DNA of 64,000 nt. It comes from Galerina marginata (taxonomy: Eukaryota > Basidiomycota > Agaricomycetes > Agaricales > Galerinaceae). The position numbers and the translations under genes were made by a program. The notes beneath the pieces are model-generated. The model saw only the letters and a program-made list of their open reading frames with translations. It did not search any database and was not told the DNA's origin. Each line of letters begins with the position of its first letter. The stretch's first letter is position 1. The stretch lies in NCBI GenBank assembly GCA_023014335.1, contig JAECYW010000022.1, positions 868,001 to 932,000 on the forward strand, in the 5' to 3' direction. Of the stretch, positions 22,070 to 32,083 are shown piece after piece.

Positions 22070-24702
22070 CATGGTCGAGTTCTATTGCCCTGCAGTCCTT
22101 TCATCCATCGCATCACACTGGATCTGGGTAGTTCGAGATGGGGTTGAACACCGGTTCTGTTGGTCCTGTCATCCATACAACCATCGGATTTCCTCGCAGC
22201 ACAGGACAGCCCAGGTCCTCCCGCAGTGTCTGATTCGGTGAAGTCGTCTCAAAGCATCGAAGAGTCGCAGGCTTTTCTTGCCAGTGGATTACTGACATCC
22301 TTCATCTGTGGCGCCCATACTGTGGCATTACTTTGGTCTTCCTCTGACTGCTGAGATAATATTCGATGGTTTATTTTTGAAATGACGCATCGACCGGAGC
22401 CGGTGTAAAGCTCTCTAAACTCTCCCATCATTCTGTTCCCTGTCCAGGTCAACGTTGTCTTTATGCCGATACGCACCCGTCATTGACGGAAATGCGGGTA
22501 TACTGGTAAGTTGTATATAATGCAACTCAGACGAATTTACCACAATTAAATTCGAACAGAGACATGATTGTCGTCTGCTGTCCGTGCGATAGCCTGAACG
22601 CCGTCAAGTTCCATCGCTTTTAGGCTTAGGTCTGATTAGCCCAGACGTAGTCCATCCGAAATCTGCCGCTAGACAAAGTCGTCCCGAGAACTCTCTAGTC
22701 TGAGGGCTCCGGAGATTCTTTATCTTCGGAAAGCGATAGGTATTGATTACTCTGGGCTATGATTCCCCTATTGAGCTCGGTGGAGCTCATTCTCCTCTCC
22801 GCTCTTCGCTCTTCGCTTCCTCAAGTTCCTATAAAAAAACAACCCCTGATCTCGAATCCAAACCTCAGCCCATACTTCATCCGTTACAATTCTACAGCCT
22901 TTCGCCATGATGAATGTCTAAGTATCTCGTCAGTACCCTCGATCCAAAGTTATCTTGGATAAAGGTGCAGGAGATCCTCATCCATTGCTCTTGACAGGGC
23001 TGTAAGATTATTATCCCTGTACCGGAGTGTATATATTACATGTAAGTATGGACCGCCACAACAACGTTGGATTTAGTAGCATATTGCAGGTCTGTTGGAA
23101 CCAAGGTGTGTATTACCACTCTCTCTGACCGTCAACTGCTCATGGATCCTCGATCAAAACATAGATTTCTTGTATTCAGAGATCTTAAACACGGGCTGCG
23201 CTTACCCGTTTTATCCACAGCGATCTGAATCGACCACCATCGAGCATCCCCCTGCAGACTTTTTTAGTATTTCGTCTGCAACCGCATTGACTCGGAGGTG
23301 CAGAGGATACTTATAATAGGAGAAACTTTACGAGCTGGCTGGCTATCGGATGCCTAATCTCAAGGCACCTGCCCATCGCCTCTTTTGACTTTCCAGGGCA
23401 TGTAACCCGCATGTTACCGTCCAGTCGGAACCCTCCGCACCACGAGAAGATGTACAAAGGAACGCATATCATCCATGTAATACAACATGTACCTGGAATA
23501 CATGACAAGCACAGATCTATGCGTTTAGTGAATTACATGTCCTCGGTGTTGTGGATAGTTGCTGAATGGACTGACTGAGCCAAAGGTACCTCACTGTACC
23601 TCAGCCTCTGGCTCTATAAACCGTCTTCGTTACCTGACCCTCCTTCCGAGTTAATGGCCTCCTTATTCGCTCCATTATGAGCTTCGTTCAACCGTTCCGT
23701 AAACGCGCGGATGGATCGTCAGATTAGCTATCTTGATCAGAGGCCCAGCGCGCGTTAGTGAATTTGTTGATGTGGGCTGATCGAACGAACCAAGCCTTCT
23801 GAATCTAGCCAGCGGTTTTATAGGTACATCTAGAGTAAAATTTCGTTTGCCTATCGTGTAAGTAATGAGGAAGCCAAGTCCAGAATTCAAATGGTCGTCT
23901 TGAAGGGCGGGGTAAAGCTACTTAGATATTTATCAGAGAATCTGGAGGTCGGCAAAGAAGAAAGCCGGAGGATAAGATTAGATCGAAAATATTTTATCAC
24001 CACGTTCCCGCGCCCATCGATAAGTACAGGTGTTTCTTTCTCTCGATCCACACACTCGACCACTTGTTCTAAGGTAGGGCTGGCCCTGCATTCCTTACAA
24101 TCACCACATCTCCTCGCAGCATTGGAGTCTGGACAGCCCAGGTAGTCACGAAGTCTCCAATTCGCTGAAGCTCTCTCGGACTATCCAAGAGTCATCGACT
24201 TTTTTTGGGTGCCGGAGGTGATTCATCTTAGAAAATGAGCGATATCAATACTGGGCTGCGCTTCTTGCTGGTACATCAATCCGGTCAAGCCGATGGTGTG
24301 TGGCAGTTGTCAGCTTCCCCGATTTCTCGCAGAATTCTGTCCATTAGCGCCTTTACGTTCCGATCCGCGTCCGCCACCAACCAATGCAGGTGTGTCAGTA
24401 GAATACTATACAACACCCACGAATTCAGTGCTAACGCGACTGAATCCAAACAGGAGCATGATCACTGTCTGCTGTCCGTCTGTCAAATTTCATCGCGATG
24501 GGGTCTGAACAGCCCAGACGTACTCCCTTTGAATCTGCAGCTAGATGAAGACATCCCTGGGAACCCTTCAAGCTTACGGTTCCGGGGATCCTTTACCTGT
24601 ACCCTTTTATTCTCTGGGCAGCGATTTGCCTATCGCTTATCCTCCCTGTCGCATTTCTACCAATTCCGAAAGGTTTGTCCCTTCTCGTTTGTCGTGTTTC
24701 GG
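22070..24702 (+). repeat. R units, right copy of 1a and 1b
   Basis: Identical to 868-3500: module boxes at 22637-22645/22751-22759 and 24134-24141/24251-24258, and a TATA-like box at 22830-22837. Confidence 0.7.
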
Positions 24703-24777
24703 TTTTTCTGATTGTCAAAACCCACTTCAGCAAGCAAACGCCAACGCAAACGCCCTGAATTTCAAAGTTCTGTCGGC

Positions 24778-25142
24778 AACTATACCACCGATGCCTCGAA
24801 ATCATCTTTGAACCCCTTAAACCGTATATGGAAAAATACAAGGTCGTTAAATGTCCTGATGGTCATTTCCGGTGGGCAATCTTCGGCCTAGGACCCTACA
24901 TAGCTGACTATCCTGAGCAAGTCTGGCTTGCAGGAAACGTCTACGGTTGGTGTCCAAAGTAAGTTATGTTACTGCCTGTTTTCTTTTGTTGTGTCTCACG
25001 TGTTGGTAGGTGTGATGCACGGCCAGAAAACCTTGATGGTCCCGGAAGTCATTGCCGCTCACATGAGAAGACAGACCTACTCATCAACAGCTTTGACCCA
25101 GGCATTCTTTGGGACGACTATGGGATTCGGAACGACATTGTG
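24778..25142 (+). pseudogene. Plavaka-type transposase, 5' part
   Basis: Translation gives the conserved Plavaka core: LYHRCLEIIFEPLKPYM, then CPDGHFRWAIFGLGPYIADY, GWCPKC, NLDGPGSH and DPGILWDDYGI. One GT-AG intron (24959-25009) must be removed. At 25143 a GTTCGT donor begins a second intron, into which the gypsy element inserted; coding resumes at 32084. The N-terminus is missing and R-unit sequence abuts on the left. Plavaka transposases are CACTA-like cut-and-paste enzymes abundant in Agaricomycetes; this copy is dead. Confidence 0.8.
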
Positions 25143-25161
25143 GTTCGTTTAGTCTGGTTTC

Positions 25162-25166
25162 AATAG
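25162..25166. repeat. Target-site duplication AATAG, 5' side
   Basis: Matches 32052-32056 directly after the 3' LTR. Confidence 0.9.
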
Positions 25167-25537
25167 TGTTACGATCGCCTCATTTTTCCTTCATGCTCTT
25201 CATATTTGCGACACACGTTTCATAGCCAGGACGCTTCCATCGTATTTACACTCTCTTTCCTTGCTCTTTTCATATATGATCGACATATGGTCTATGCACG
25301 CTTTCTATATGTTTTCTCTTATGCTTTTCATTTACTTCTTACGCGTTTCGAGACCTCACTATTTACATGCTTCGATAGCAGAACTAGTATATAATCTCGT
25401 ATGTACTCTGTAGTGTTCTTTAGCTAGTTCTTGAGAATCTACTCGATTTATTCGAAACACGAACAAGTTCTCTTTTGAACTCTACGACTGTCAATAAATA
25501 TTCACGTCTTGTGAATACTTTATTCGAAGTCGTAACA
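25167..25537 (+). repeat. 5' LTR of gypsy element (371 bp)
   Basis: TGTTACGA ... TCGTAACA with 8-bp inverted ends. The only difference I found from the 3' LTR is G/A at 25454 versus 31968. It contains a TATA box, the transcript start region, an AATAAA at 25493-25498 and a TATTCAC/GTGAATA hairpin just after it. Confidence 0.95.
25388..25395 (+). promoter_or_regulatory. LTR TATA box
   Basis: TATATAAT lies 27-34 nt before 25422, the first base of the segment complementary to the primer-binding site. This supports a transcript start at or near 25422. Confidence 0.6.
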
Positions 25538-25538
25538 A

Positions 25539-25549
25539 AAGAACTAGCT
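25539..25549 (+). promoter_or_regulatory. Self-complementary primer-binding site
   Basis: AAGAACTAGCT, two bases after the LTR, is the exact reverse complement of AGCTAGTTCTT at 25422-25432, the predicted 5' end of the transcript. Tf1 of fission yeast and its relatives prime reverse transcription with the first 11 nt of their own RNA. No match to the usual initiator-tRNA 3' end was seen. Confidence 0.7.
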
Positions 25550-25659
25550 CTCCTACGATAGCGCTCTCTGCTTAGCAAGCGCTACTCTGAACACTCGACG
25601 AAACGGCTTACCGAAACTACCGCGGACGATTTTCCGCGGGATCCAGCGACGAAGAACAT

Positions 25660-26754
25660 TTGACACCAACCGCCTCGACATCGACGAACCCCGAACCATA
25701 TTATCGCGTCGGTAGATCCCACGCGACACAAAGACCCCCCACACCGAACGAATCATCAGGCGAAGACATTTTTGAAGACACGAGAGAAGACCTCTCTGAA
25801 TTTGCACTAGAAGACCTATCTGCAAGTAGAAACCCGCTCGACTTCCACAGACCACCAACACCTTTACCCGCGCTTTCATTCGACGACATGCCTGCGCCAA
25901 CCGAAAACACTGAACCAAAGACGAACCCCGAAGCCATCGACATCAACATGGCAGAAACCCGACAAGAAGACAAAGACAACAACGGAACCACTGGCAAAGA
26001 CAAAGAGATTGGAATCAACAAACCGACTCCCTTTGACAGATCAAGGACAAAGGTTAAATCCTTTTTACAAGAATGCACGCTATACCTCTCGATCAATAGC
26101 AGCATTTACAACTCGGAACCCAGGAAGATTGCGTTCATTCTGTCCTACATGACGGAAAAAGAAGCGAAGCAATGGAGGGAACAGTTCATCGCTTCCATTA
26201 CCAACAAAGATGGGATAATCAACTTCCCAACCCTGAAAGAATTCAGAGCGAAACTCCTTAGAGCCTTCGCCCCAATTGATCAAACCCGCGACGCCATGAA
26301 CAAGCTTGAACTCCTCAGGCAAGGAAATAGAACGGCCGAGGAACTTGTCACAGAATTCAGACTACTCGTCGGACAAGCAGACCTCGGAAACCAGAGCAAG
26401 TCGGACAACCTTCATTTGATTCAGATGTTCCGCAAGGCCTTGAAACCTCAGATCGCAAACAAAATTCTTTTTTCCGACAAAGTCCCCACCACATTTGAAG
26501 AATGGGTTGATCGAGCAACCCAATACGACACGAACTACAGGATGGCCATGGCATTCATGGGGAGACCCGCCGTCAACAGAAATACCAACGGAGGAAGGAA
26601 CTGGAATCCTTCTTCAAACCAAAACGATCCAAATGCTATGCAGATTGATGTCATGTCCCCAGAAGTCCGCGCAGACCACATCCGACGAGGGGCATGTTTT
26701 AATTGCCACAAGACGGGACACCTCTCTCGAGACTGCCCAGAGAAGAAGAACTGA
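25660..26754 (+). CDS. gag: Gypsy Gag, 364 aa
   Basis: Structural capsid/nucleocapsid protein of the retrotransposon particle. An acidic, proline-rich N-terminus is followed by a capsid-like helical region (about residues 125-300, with KVKSFLQECTLYL and WREQFIASI) and one CCHC zinc knuckle (C346, C349, H354, C359) for RNA binding. The listed start is a TTG codon: upstream the frame is open back to about 25585 without ATG, and the first in-frame ATG is at 25888 (codon 77). Initiation may be non-AUG or use a spliced leader. The TGA at 26752 is probably premature, because the same frame stays open and protein-like for 50 codons to 26907, across the slippery site that leads into pol. Confidence 0.85.
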   Translation: MTPTASTSTNPEPYYRVGRSHATQRPPTPNESSGEDIFEDTREDLSEFALEDLSASRNPLDFHRPPTPLPALSFDDMPAPTENTEPKTNPEAIDINMAETRQEDKDNNGTTGKDKEIGINKPTPFDRSRTKVKSFLQECTLYLSINSSIYNSEPRKIAFILSYMTEKEAKQWREQFIASITNKDGIINFPTLKEFRAKLLRAFAPIDQTRDAMNKLELLRQGNRTAEELVTEFRLLVGQADLGNQSKSDNLHLIQMFRKALKPQIANKILFSDKVPTTFEEWVDRATQYDTNYRMAMAFMGRPAVNRNTNGGRNWNPSSNQNDPNAMQIDVMSPEVRADHIRRGACFNCHKTGHLSRDCPEKKN

Positions 26755-26858
26755 TCCAACTTCCGAGGGAATTCCGGATCGAACATGAACACGAACAACA
26801 CGCCAAAGAGGTGGACTCCTAGTGAGCTCCACACTCACGTACGGTCTCTCTCCCCTGA

Positions 26859-29800
26859 AGAACGAGAGGAGCTTGGAAACTTGATGATAAAAAACACGGG
26901 TTTTTGAAACGGGAGCCTGAATCAACGTCAGTCTCCCCTTATTTAGCAATTCATTCTGTATTTACGGCCAAGATCGAGAATAAATCTATTTCGTTACCTG
27001 CAACTATCTCGATCCAAAGTCAGAATGAATCAAAAACCGTCGAAACATCAGCCCTCCTCGACTCAGGAGCAGGAGGAAAATTCATCGATCAGAACTACGT
27101 ACGAAAACTGGACCTACAAACTCGGAAATTGGAAGAACCCTTAACTGTATACAACGTGGACGGAACACAGAACAAGAAAGGAACCATTTCACATTACGTC
27201 ATCCTAGACCTCAAGATCGGAGATAGAACCAAACGTGAAACCCTGCTGGTATCCGGATTAGGAAAACAAAAGATCATTTTAGGTTTTCCTTGGCTACAAG
27301 AAAACAATCCCGATATAGACTGGCAAACCGGATCAATCAACTGGAGAACCTTGGAGAAACTTAATCGGACAACGTCGATCAACCACGCAACCGTTGAAGA
27401 AGAACCCGACGAACAGGAACACCTAAATCGGACAACTCATCCCCTGGACGACTTCTATTCTGGGATTATTTTGTACATCGGAACCGAAATCCTGGAGGAA
27501 AATAATATTCAGACAAATGCGAAAACCACGACCTCTCAAACCTTTGCCCAGAAACACGAGGAAAGGAAACCGGAACGGTCAATGGAAGAAATGATACCAC
27601 CTGAATATCATGAATACATGGATTTATTCGACAAGGAAACTGCAAACCGATTCCCGGAACCCCGATCTTGGGACCACAAGATTGAACTGAAGGAAGGCTT
27701 TGAACCAAAATCATTCAAAACCTACAATCTTACTCCGGAAGAACAAATCGAAATGGAAAAATTCCTGAAAGAAAACCTGGACAAAGGATACATTCGACCA
27801 TCGCAATCTCCAATGGCTTCACCGTTTTTCTTTGTATCTAAGAAAGACGGGAAATTAAGACCATGCCAAGATTATCGATACCTGAATGATTGGACAATCA
27901 AAAATGCGTACCCACTACCACTGATTTCGGAACTTATGGACAAACTCAAAGATGCAACCGTCTTCACTAAACTAGACATGAGATGGGGGTATAATAACAT
28001 CCGAATCAAAGATGGCGATCAATGGAAAGCGGCATTCAAGACCAACAAGGGATTATTTGAACCAACGTTTATGTTCTTTGGAATGTGCAATTCACCGGCA
28101 ACGTTCCAAGCAATGATGGACTCAATCTTCAACGACATGATTACTGCATGCTTTGTGATTGTCTACATGGACGACATCTTAATTTTCGCAAGAAACCGGA
28201 AAGACCTGGAGAAATACACAAGAATGGTCTTGGAACGTCTTCGAGAAAACGACTTATTCCTAAAACCAGAAAAATGCTCATTTGGACTGGAAAAGGTCGA
28301 ATACCTTGGCATGATTATCGAACAGGGAAAGATCTCAATGGACCCCGTGAAACTGGAAGGAATCAAGGACTGGCCAACCCCGACAACTGTCAAACAAGTC
28401 CGATCATTTCTAGGATTTGGAAATTTCTACCGACGATTCATCAGAAAATTCTCTGAAGTAGCTCGACCACTGAACGATCTGTTAAAAAAGGACAAGACTT
28501 TTGAATGGACAGAAGAAGCTCAAAAAGCATTCGATCAACTCAAGAAACGATTCACTGAAGAACCAGTTCTAATGATGCCGGACTCAACGAAACCCTTTCA
28601 GATCAAATCGGACGCCTCCAAATATGCTTCTGGAGCTGTATTGACCCAACTGGATGGAAATGGCGACAGACACCCATGCGCCTTTATTTCAAGAACATTC
28701 TCGCCCACGGAACGGAACTACGAAATCTATGACCGAGAACTTCTAGGGATTATCCAAGCATTACAGGAATGGAGACACTATATCCAAGGATCAAGACATG
28801 AAACAGTGGTGTTTTCGGATCACAAAAATCTCACCTACTTCAGAAAGGCTCAGAACCTGAATAGACGACAAGCGAGATGGTCACTCTACCTATCGGAATT
28901 CGATCTCAAATTGATACACATGCCCGGACACAAAATGATTCAATCGGATGCCCTATCACGAAGACCAGACTTTACACCAGAAGAAGATCATGACAATGAA
29001 GACATCACGCTTCTCCCAGAAAGTCTATTCGTCAACCTCATAGATATGGAACTTCAGGACAAGATTGCAAACTCGGAAAATCTAGACACGGACGCAGCAG
29101 AAGCAATCAAACTATTGCTGAAAGAAGGACCTCCAAATTTGCGCAAAGACCTGGAAGACTGGAAAACCGAAGAATTCAACGGCAAAAACATTCTGTATTA
29201 CAAAGGAAAGAACTATATTCCGAAAGACCAAGATCTACGAAGAGAAATTGTCGAAAAATACCACGATTCACCTACAGCTGGTCACCCAGGAGAGTTAGAA
29301 ACATTCAATGCGGTCAAACAACACTATTGGTGGCCAGGAATGCGATCTTTCATCAAAGAATACGTCAAAGGATGCGGAACGTGCCAACAATTCAAGATCA
29401 ATAGGAATCCAGCAAACCCCTCTTACATGCCGGTAGAAGGACCGAGATCAACCAGACCATTTGCCAACTGTTCCATGGACATGATCACAGATTTACCACC
29501 TGTAAAACGCGAGGACGGATCAGCTGCGGATGCAATATTGGTCGTGGTCGACCATGGGCTTTCGAAGGGGATAATTGTCATACCTTGCACCAAAACTTTG
29601 ACCCATGAAGGAGCAGCGGAACTTTTACTCAACAATCTTTTCAAACGATTTGGACTCCCGGACAGCCTTATTTCCGATTGAGACCCCCGTTTCGCAGCAA
29701 AATCATTCAGAGAACTCCTTCGACTTCTAGGAATCGAATCGAAATTAACCACCGCATACCATCCTCAAGGCGATGGAACCACGGAACGCTTCAATCAAGA

Positions 29801-30521
29801 AATAGAAGCATACATTTCGATCTACTGCTCTTCCAACCCAGAAACTTGGCACAAATCGATCAGCACAGTCGAGTTTACGCATAACAACCGAAGACACGCA
29901 GACAGGCAAAAGACGTCATTCGAACTTATTCTCGGAACATCGCCCGTATCAATTCCCATGTCATTCGAAAACACAAAGTTTCCATCTGTAGAAGAACGGA
30001 TCAAAAGTTTATCTAAAGATAGAGAAGAAGCACTAGCCGCACACGAACTGGCAAGAAGTCGCATGATAGATCGACGAAAACCCAACTTCACGCCTTTCAA
30101 GCAAGGACAACTGGTATGGCTTGATGCCCGAAACCTCAAGACAAATTACCACAAGAAGATGGCACCCAAACGCGAAGGACCATTCAAGATCAAAGACGTA
30201 CTAGGACCGCTCACCTACAGACTTGAATTACCTGATACTTGGCAAATTCACAATGTCTTCCATGCAGCTCTACTCATGCCCTACACCGAAACGGAAGTCC
30301 ATGGACCAAATTACACGAGACCACCTCCTGAGATCGAAAACGAAGAAGAACGATATGTCATCGAAACTATTCTTAAACATCGGAAACGAGGAAGAGGCTA
30401 CCAATACTACGTCAAATGGGAAGGATATCCAATCACTGAAGCCACGTGGGAACCAATGTCAAGTTTTGACAATGGTGGGAACGAAATTTTGGAACAATAT
30501 CGGACACGTCATGGAATCTAA
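26859..30521 (+). pseudogene. pol: Gypsy Pol polyprotein with one TGA in integrase
   Basis: Numbered from 26904, the polyprotein contains the aspartic protease (DSGAGG, D53), reverse transcriptase with YMDD at 421-424, RNase H beginning near the KSDASKYASG motif, an integrase HHCC zinc finger (HDSPTAGHPGE then GCGTCQQ), the catalytic core with the first Asp in SMDMITDLP, the second Asp in LISD and the Glu in TTERFNQE, and a C-terminal chromodomain (YYVKWEGYPITEATWEP) that in chromoviruses guides integration to marked chromatin. A TGA at 29679-29681 directly follows the second catalytic Asp, where relatives have Arg; the same frame then continues to 30521. There is no ATG at the front, as expected for a frameshift product. 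Confidence 0.9.
26889..26895 (+). promoter_or_regulatory. Gag-Pol -1 ribosomal frameshift site A AAA AAC
   Basis: The canonical slippery heptamer lies exactly in gag phase (ATA AAA AAC). A one-base backward slip enters the pol frame, which is open from 26859. The gag frame would otherwise end at TGA 26905-26907, ten bases downstream. I did not identify a stimulatory pseudoknot. Confidence 0.65.
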
Positions 30522-30584
30522 ACCGTCCTTCTTCTCCTTCACATCATTCACTGCGCCTCATTCCCAATCGAACTCACCTTCACC

Positions 30585-31010
30585 ATGCCGATCAAAAATT
30601 TCTTGAAGAAATCAAAATCGATGTTCTCCCTTCGACAATCGAACGACGGGTATACACGCCTTGAAAACGAGTCGAACGACGACATCCCAACCATCACCCT
30701 TCCACTTGGCGACCCCTTACCTGAGGAACCTGTCAGACGAAAAAGATATTATGAACACGACTTCTTCGGACTGGCAAAAATGATCGAACAACTCGAAACG
30801 GAAAACACGCCAACTCCTGCACATCCTAAAAACAAACTCACCCGATTTCTACCGAAACAAAACTGTGCTCTCCTTACCGCAGACAGGAACTGGGAAAACA
30901 CTATAAGAACAAGTTTCTATCCTGGCACAAAGGCAGAACAGAAAGCCTTTGAACGCGCCAAATTGTCCAACCCAGCCATCTCGAAAACCACCAAACCCTC
31001 TTCCACCTAA
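30585..31010 (+). CDS. Extra ORF after pol (141 aa), function unknown
   Basis: The ATG at 30585 (CACCATGCC, good context) lies 63 nt after the pol stop and opens a basic, Ser/Pro-containing protein with no recognised domain, no signal peptide and no membrane segment, so it is not env-like. It ends at TAA 31008-31010, but the next ORF is in the same frame three codons later. The two may once have been one gene split by a stop, or two cistrons. It lies between pol and the polypurine tract, so it belongs to the element. Confidence 0.6.
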   Translation: MPIKNFLKKSKSMFSLRQSNDGYTRLENESNDDIPTITLPLGDPLPEEPVRRKRYYEHDFFGLAKMIEQLETENTPTPAHPKNKLTRFLPKQNCALLTADRNWENTIRTSFYPGTKAEQKAFERAKLSNPAISKTTKPSST

Positions 31011-31019
31011 AAACCCATC

Positions 31020-31637
31020 ATGCCTATTGCTCGCAACCAGACCCCCTATGCCCACGATCTTGCCGCCCCTATTTCCTTCACCGAATTTTCGAACGCTATC
31101 ACCAACGACGCCAACTTCTATGCCATCCTCCAACAACTCGGACCTGATTACCCCCGCGACCTTCTTTATTTCCGCAACCTTATGTATTCCATCGACTACC
31201 AAGAAAAGTTCATTCAAGAGCAGCGTCAACACGCTCAGAATCTTTTCGAGGCTTTAGAACGTTTTAGGCTTGGACCACGCCTAGGATCGTTTTTCAGACA
31301 GAAACGCCAGGAAGCCCACCCCGCACCATCCCGTCCAACACCCCAACCAACGCTGCGACCTCGCAACCCCACTCCTTATTCCCATCATCACCATCACCGC
31401 CGTCAAACTTACCCCATCGGATCCCCTTGCAACCCCATTGTCGTTGAAGACGACGACTTCACCCAGTCTGACATGGATCGACTCATGCCAGGAACTTCAC
31501 AGGTCCGATTCGTTACCTGCCGTCAATGCACCAAGCTCGGACACATCAAAGCCAAGTGTCCGTACTACCGATGCACCTGCGGAGAGCTCCACCGCAACGA
31601 AGAGACCTGCCCGAACGACATCTACCAACCGGATTAG
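31020..31637 (+). CDS. Extra ORF with C-terminal zinc knuckle (205 aa)
   Basis: Starts with ATG at 31020. It has a helical N-terminus, a Pro/His-rich middle and a C-terminal CX2CX4HX4C knuckle (CRQCTKLGHIKAKC) followed at once by a second Cys/His cluster (CTCGELHRNEETC). That makes it nucleocapsid-like and suggests nucleic-acid binding. Standard gypsy elements have their knuckle in Gag only; this one has an additional knuckle protein at the 3' end. It could be an accessory chaperone, a duplicated gag piece or a captured host gene. No catalytic motif was seen. Confidence 0.65.
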   Translation: MPIARNQTPYAHDLAAPISFTEFSNAITNDANFYAILQQLGPDYPRDLLYFRNLMYSIDYQEKFIQEQRQHAQNLFEALERFRLGPRLGSFFRQKRQEAHPAPSRPTPQPTLRPRNPTPYSHHHHHRRQTYPIGSPCNPIVVEDDDFTQSDMDRLMPGTSQVRFVTCRQCTKLGHIKAKCPYYRCTCGELHRNEETCPNDIYQPD

Positions 31638-31667
31638 AAGACACGTCGAATCTGGGATCTTCGACAT

Positions 31668-31680
31668 AGAGAGGGGGTAA
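31668..31680 (+). promoter_or_regulatory. Polypurine tract
   Basis: AGAGAGGGGG followed by TAA immediately precedes the 3' LTR, the expected place for plus-strand priming. Confidence 0.75.
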
Positions 31681-32051
31681 TGTTACGATCGCCTCATTTT
31701 TCCTTCATGCTCTTCATATTTGCGACACACGTTTCATAGCCAGGACGCTTCCATCGTATTTACACTCTCTTTCCTTGCTCTTTTCATATATGATCGACAT
31801 ATGGTCTATGCACGCTTTCTATATGTTTTCTCTTATGCTTTTCATTTACTTCTTACGCGTTTCGAGACCTCACTATTTACATGCTTCGATAGCAGAACTA
31901 GTATATAATCTCGTATGTACTCTGTAGTGTTCTTTAGCTAGTTCTTGAGAATCTACTCGATTTATTCAAAACACGAACAAGTTCTCTTTTGAACTCTACG
32001 ACTGTCAATAAATATTCACGTCTTGTGAATACTTTATTCGAAGTCGTAACA
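31681..32051 (+). repeat. 3' LTR of gypsy element (371 bp)
   Basis: Same length as the 5' LTR, with one difference found at 31968. Confidence 0.95.
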
Positions 32052-32056
32052 AATAG
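32052..32056. repeat. Target-site duplication AATAG, 3' side
   Basis: Matches 25162-25166. Confidence 0.9.
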
Positions 32057-32083
32057 GGATTAACTTACTCAATTTCATTGTAG

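Larger units (their letters stand above)
21203..28237. repeat. Right copy of the 7,035-bp perfect duplication
   Basis: Identical to 1-7035. Here the left flank (20920-21202) is the R-unit leader downstream of the 818-aa gene, and the right side continues uninterrupted into the rest of gypsy pol. This copy therefore looks like the original arrangement. Confidence 0.95.
25167..32051 (+). mobile_element. Full-length Ty3/gypsy chromovirus (Tf1/sushi-like), 6,885 bp
   Basis: Complete structure: identical-length LTRs, 5-bp target duplication, self-priming-type primer-binding site, gag, -1 frameshift signal, pol in the order protease, reverse transcriptase, RNase H, integrase, chromodomain, two extra ORFs, and a polypurine tract. 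One LTR mismatch in 371 bp indicates a young insertion. Coding is interrupted by TGA at 26752 in the gag frame and TGA at 29679 in integrase, so it is probably not autonomous now. Confidence 0.95.
25143..32083 (+). other. Plavaka intron interrupted by the gypsy element
   Basis: Removing the retrotransposon and one AATAG leaves an intron of about 51 nt (GTTCGT donor at 25143, TTGTAG acceptor ending 32083). Joining the exons restores the family sequence ...[18 protein letters not shown] in frame. Insertion therefore occurred in an intron, while the host element was still recognisable. Confidence 0.75.

Noticed and set aside
26752..26754. Programmed UGA readthrough between gag and pol
   Set aside because: The pol frame is reached by the -1 slippery site further on, and another TGA interrupts integrase, so decay of CGA is simpler; not excluded for gag.
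30585..31637. Envelope gene of an errantivirus-like element
   Set aside because: No signal peptide or membrane segment; zinc-knuckle cysteines instead.
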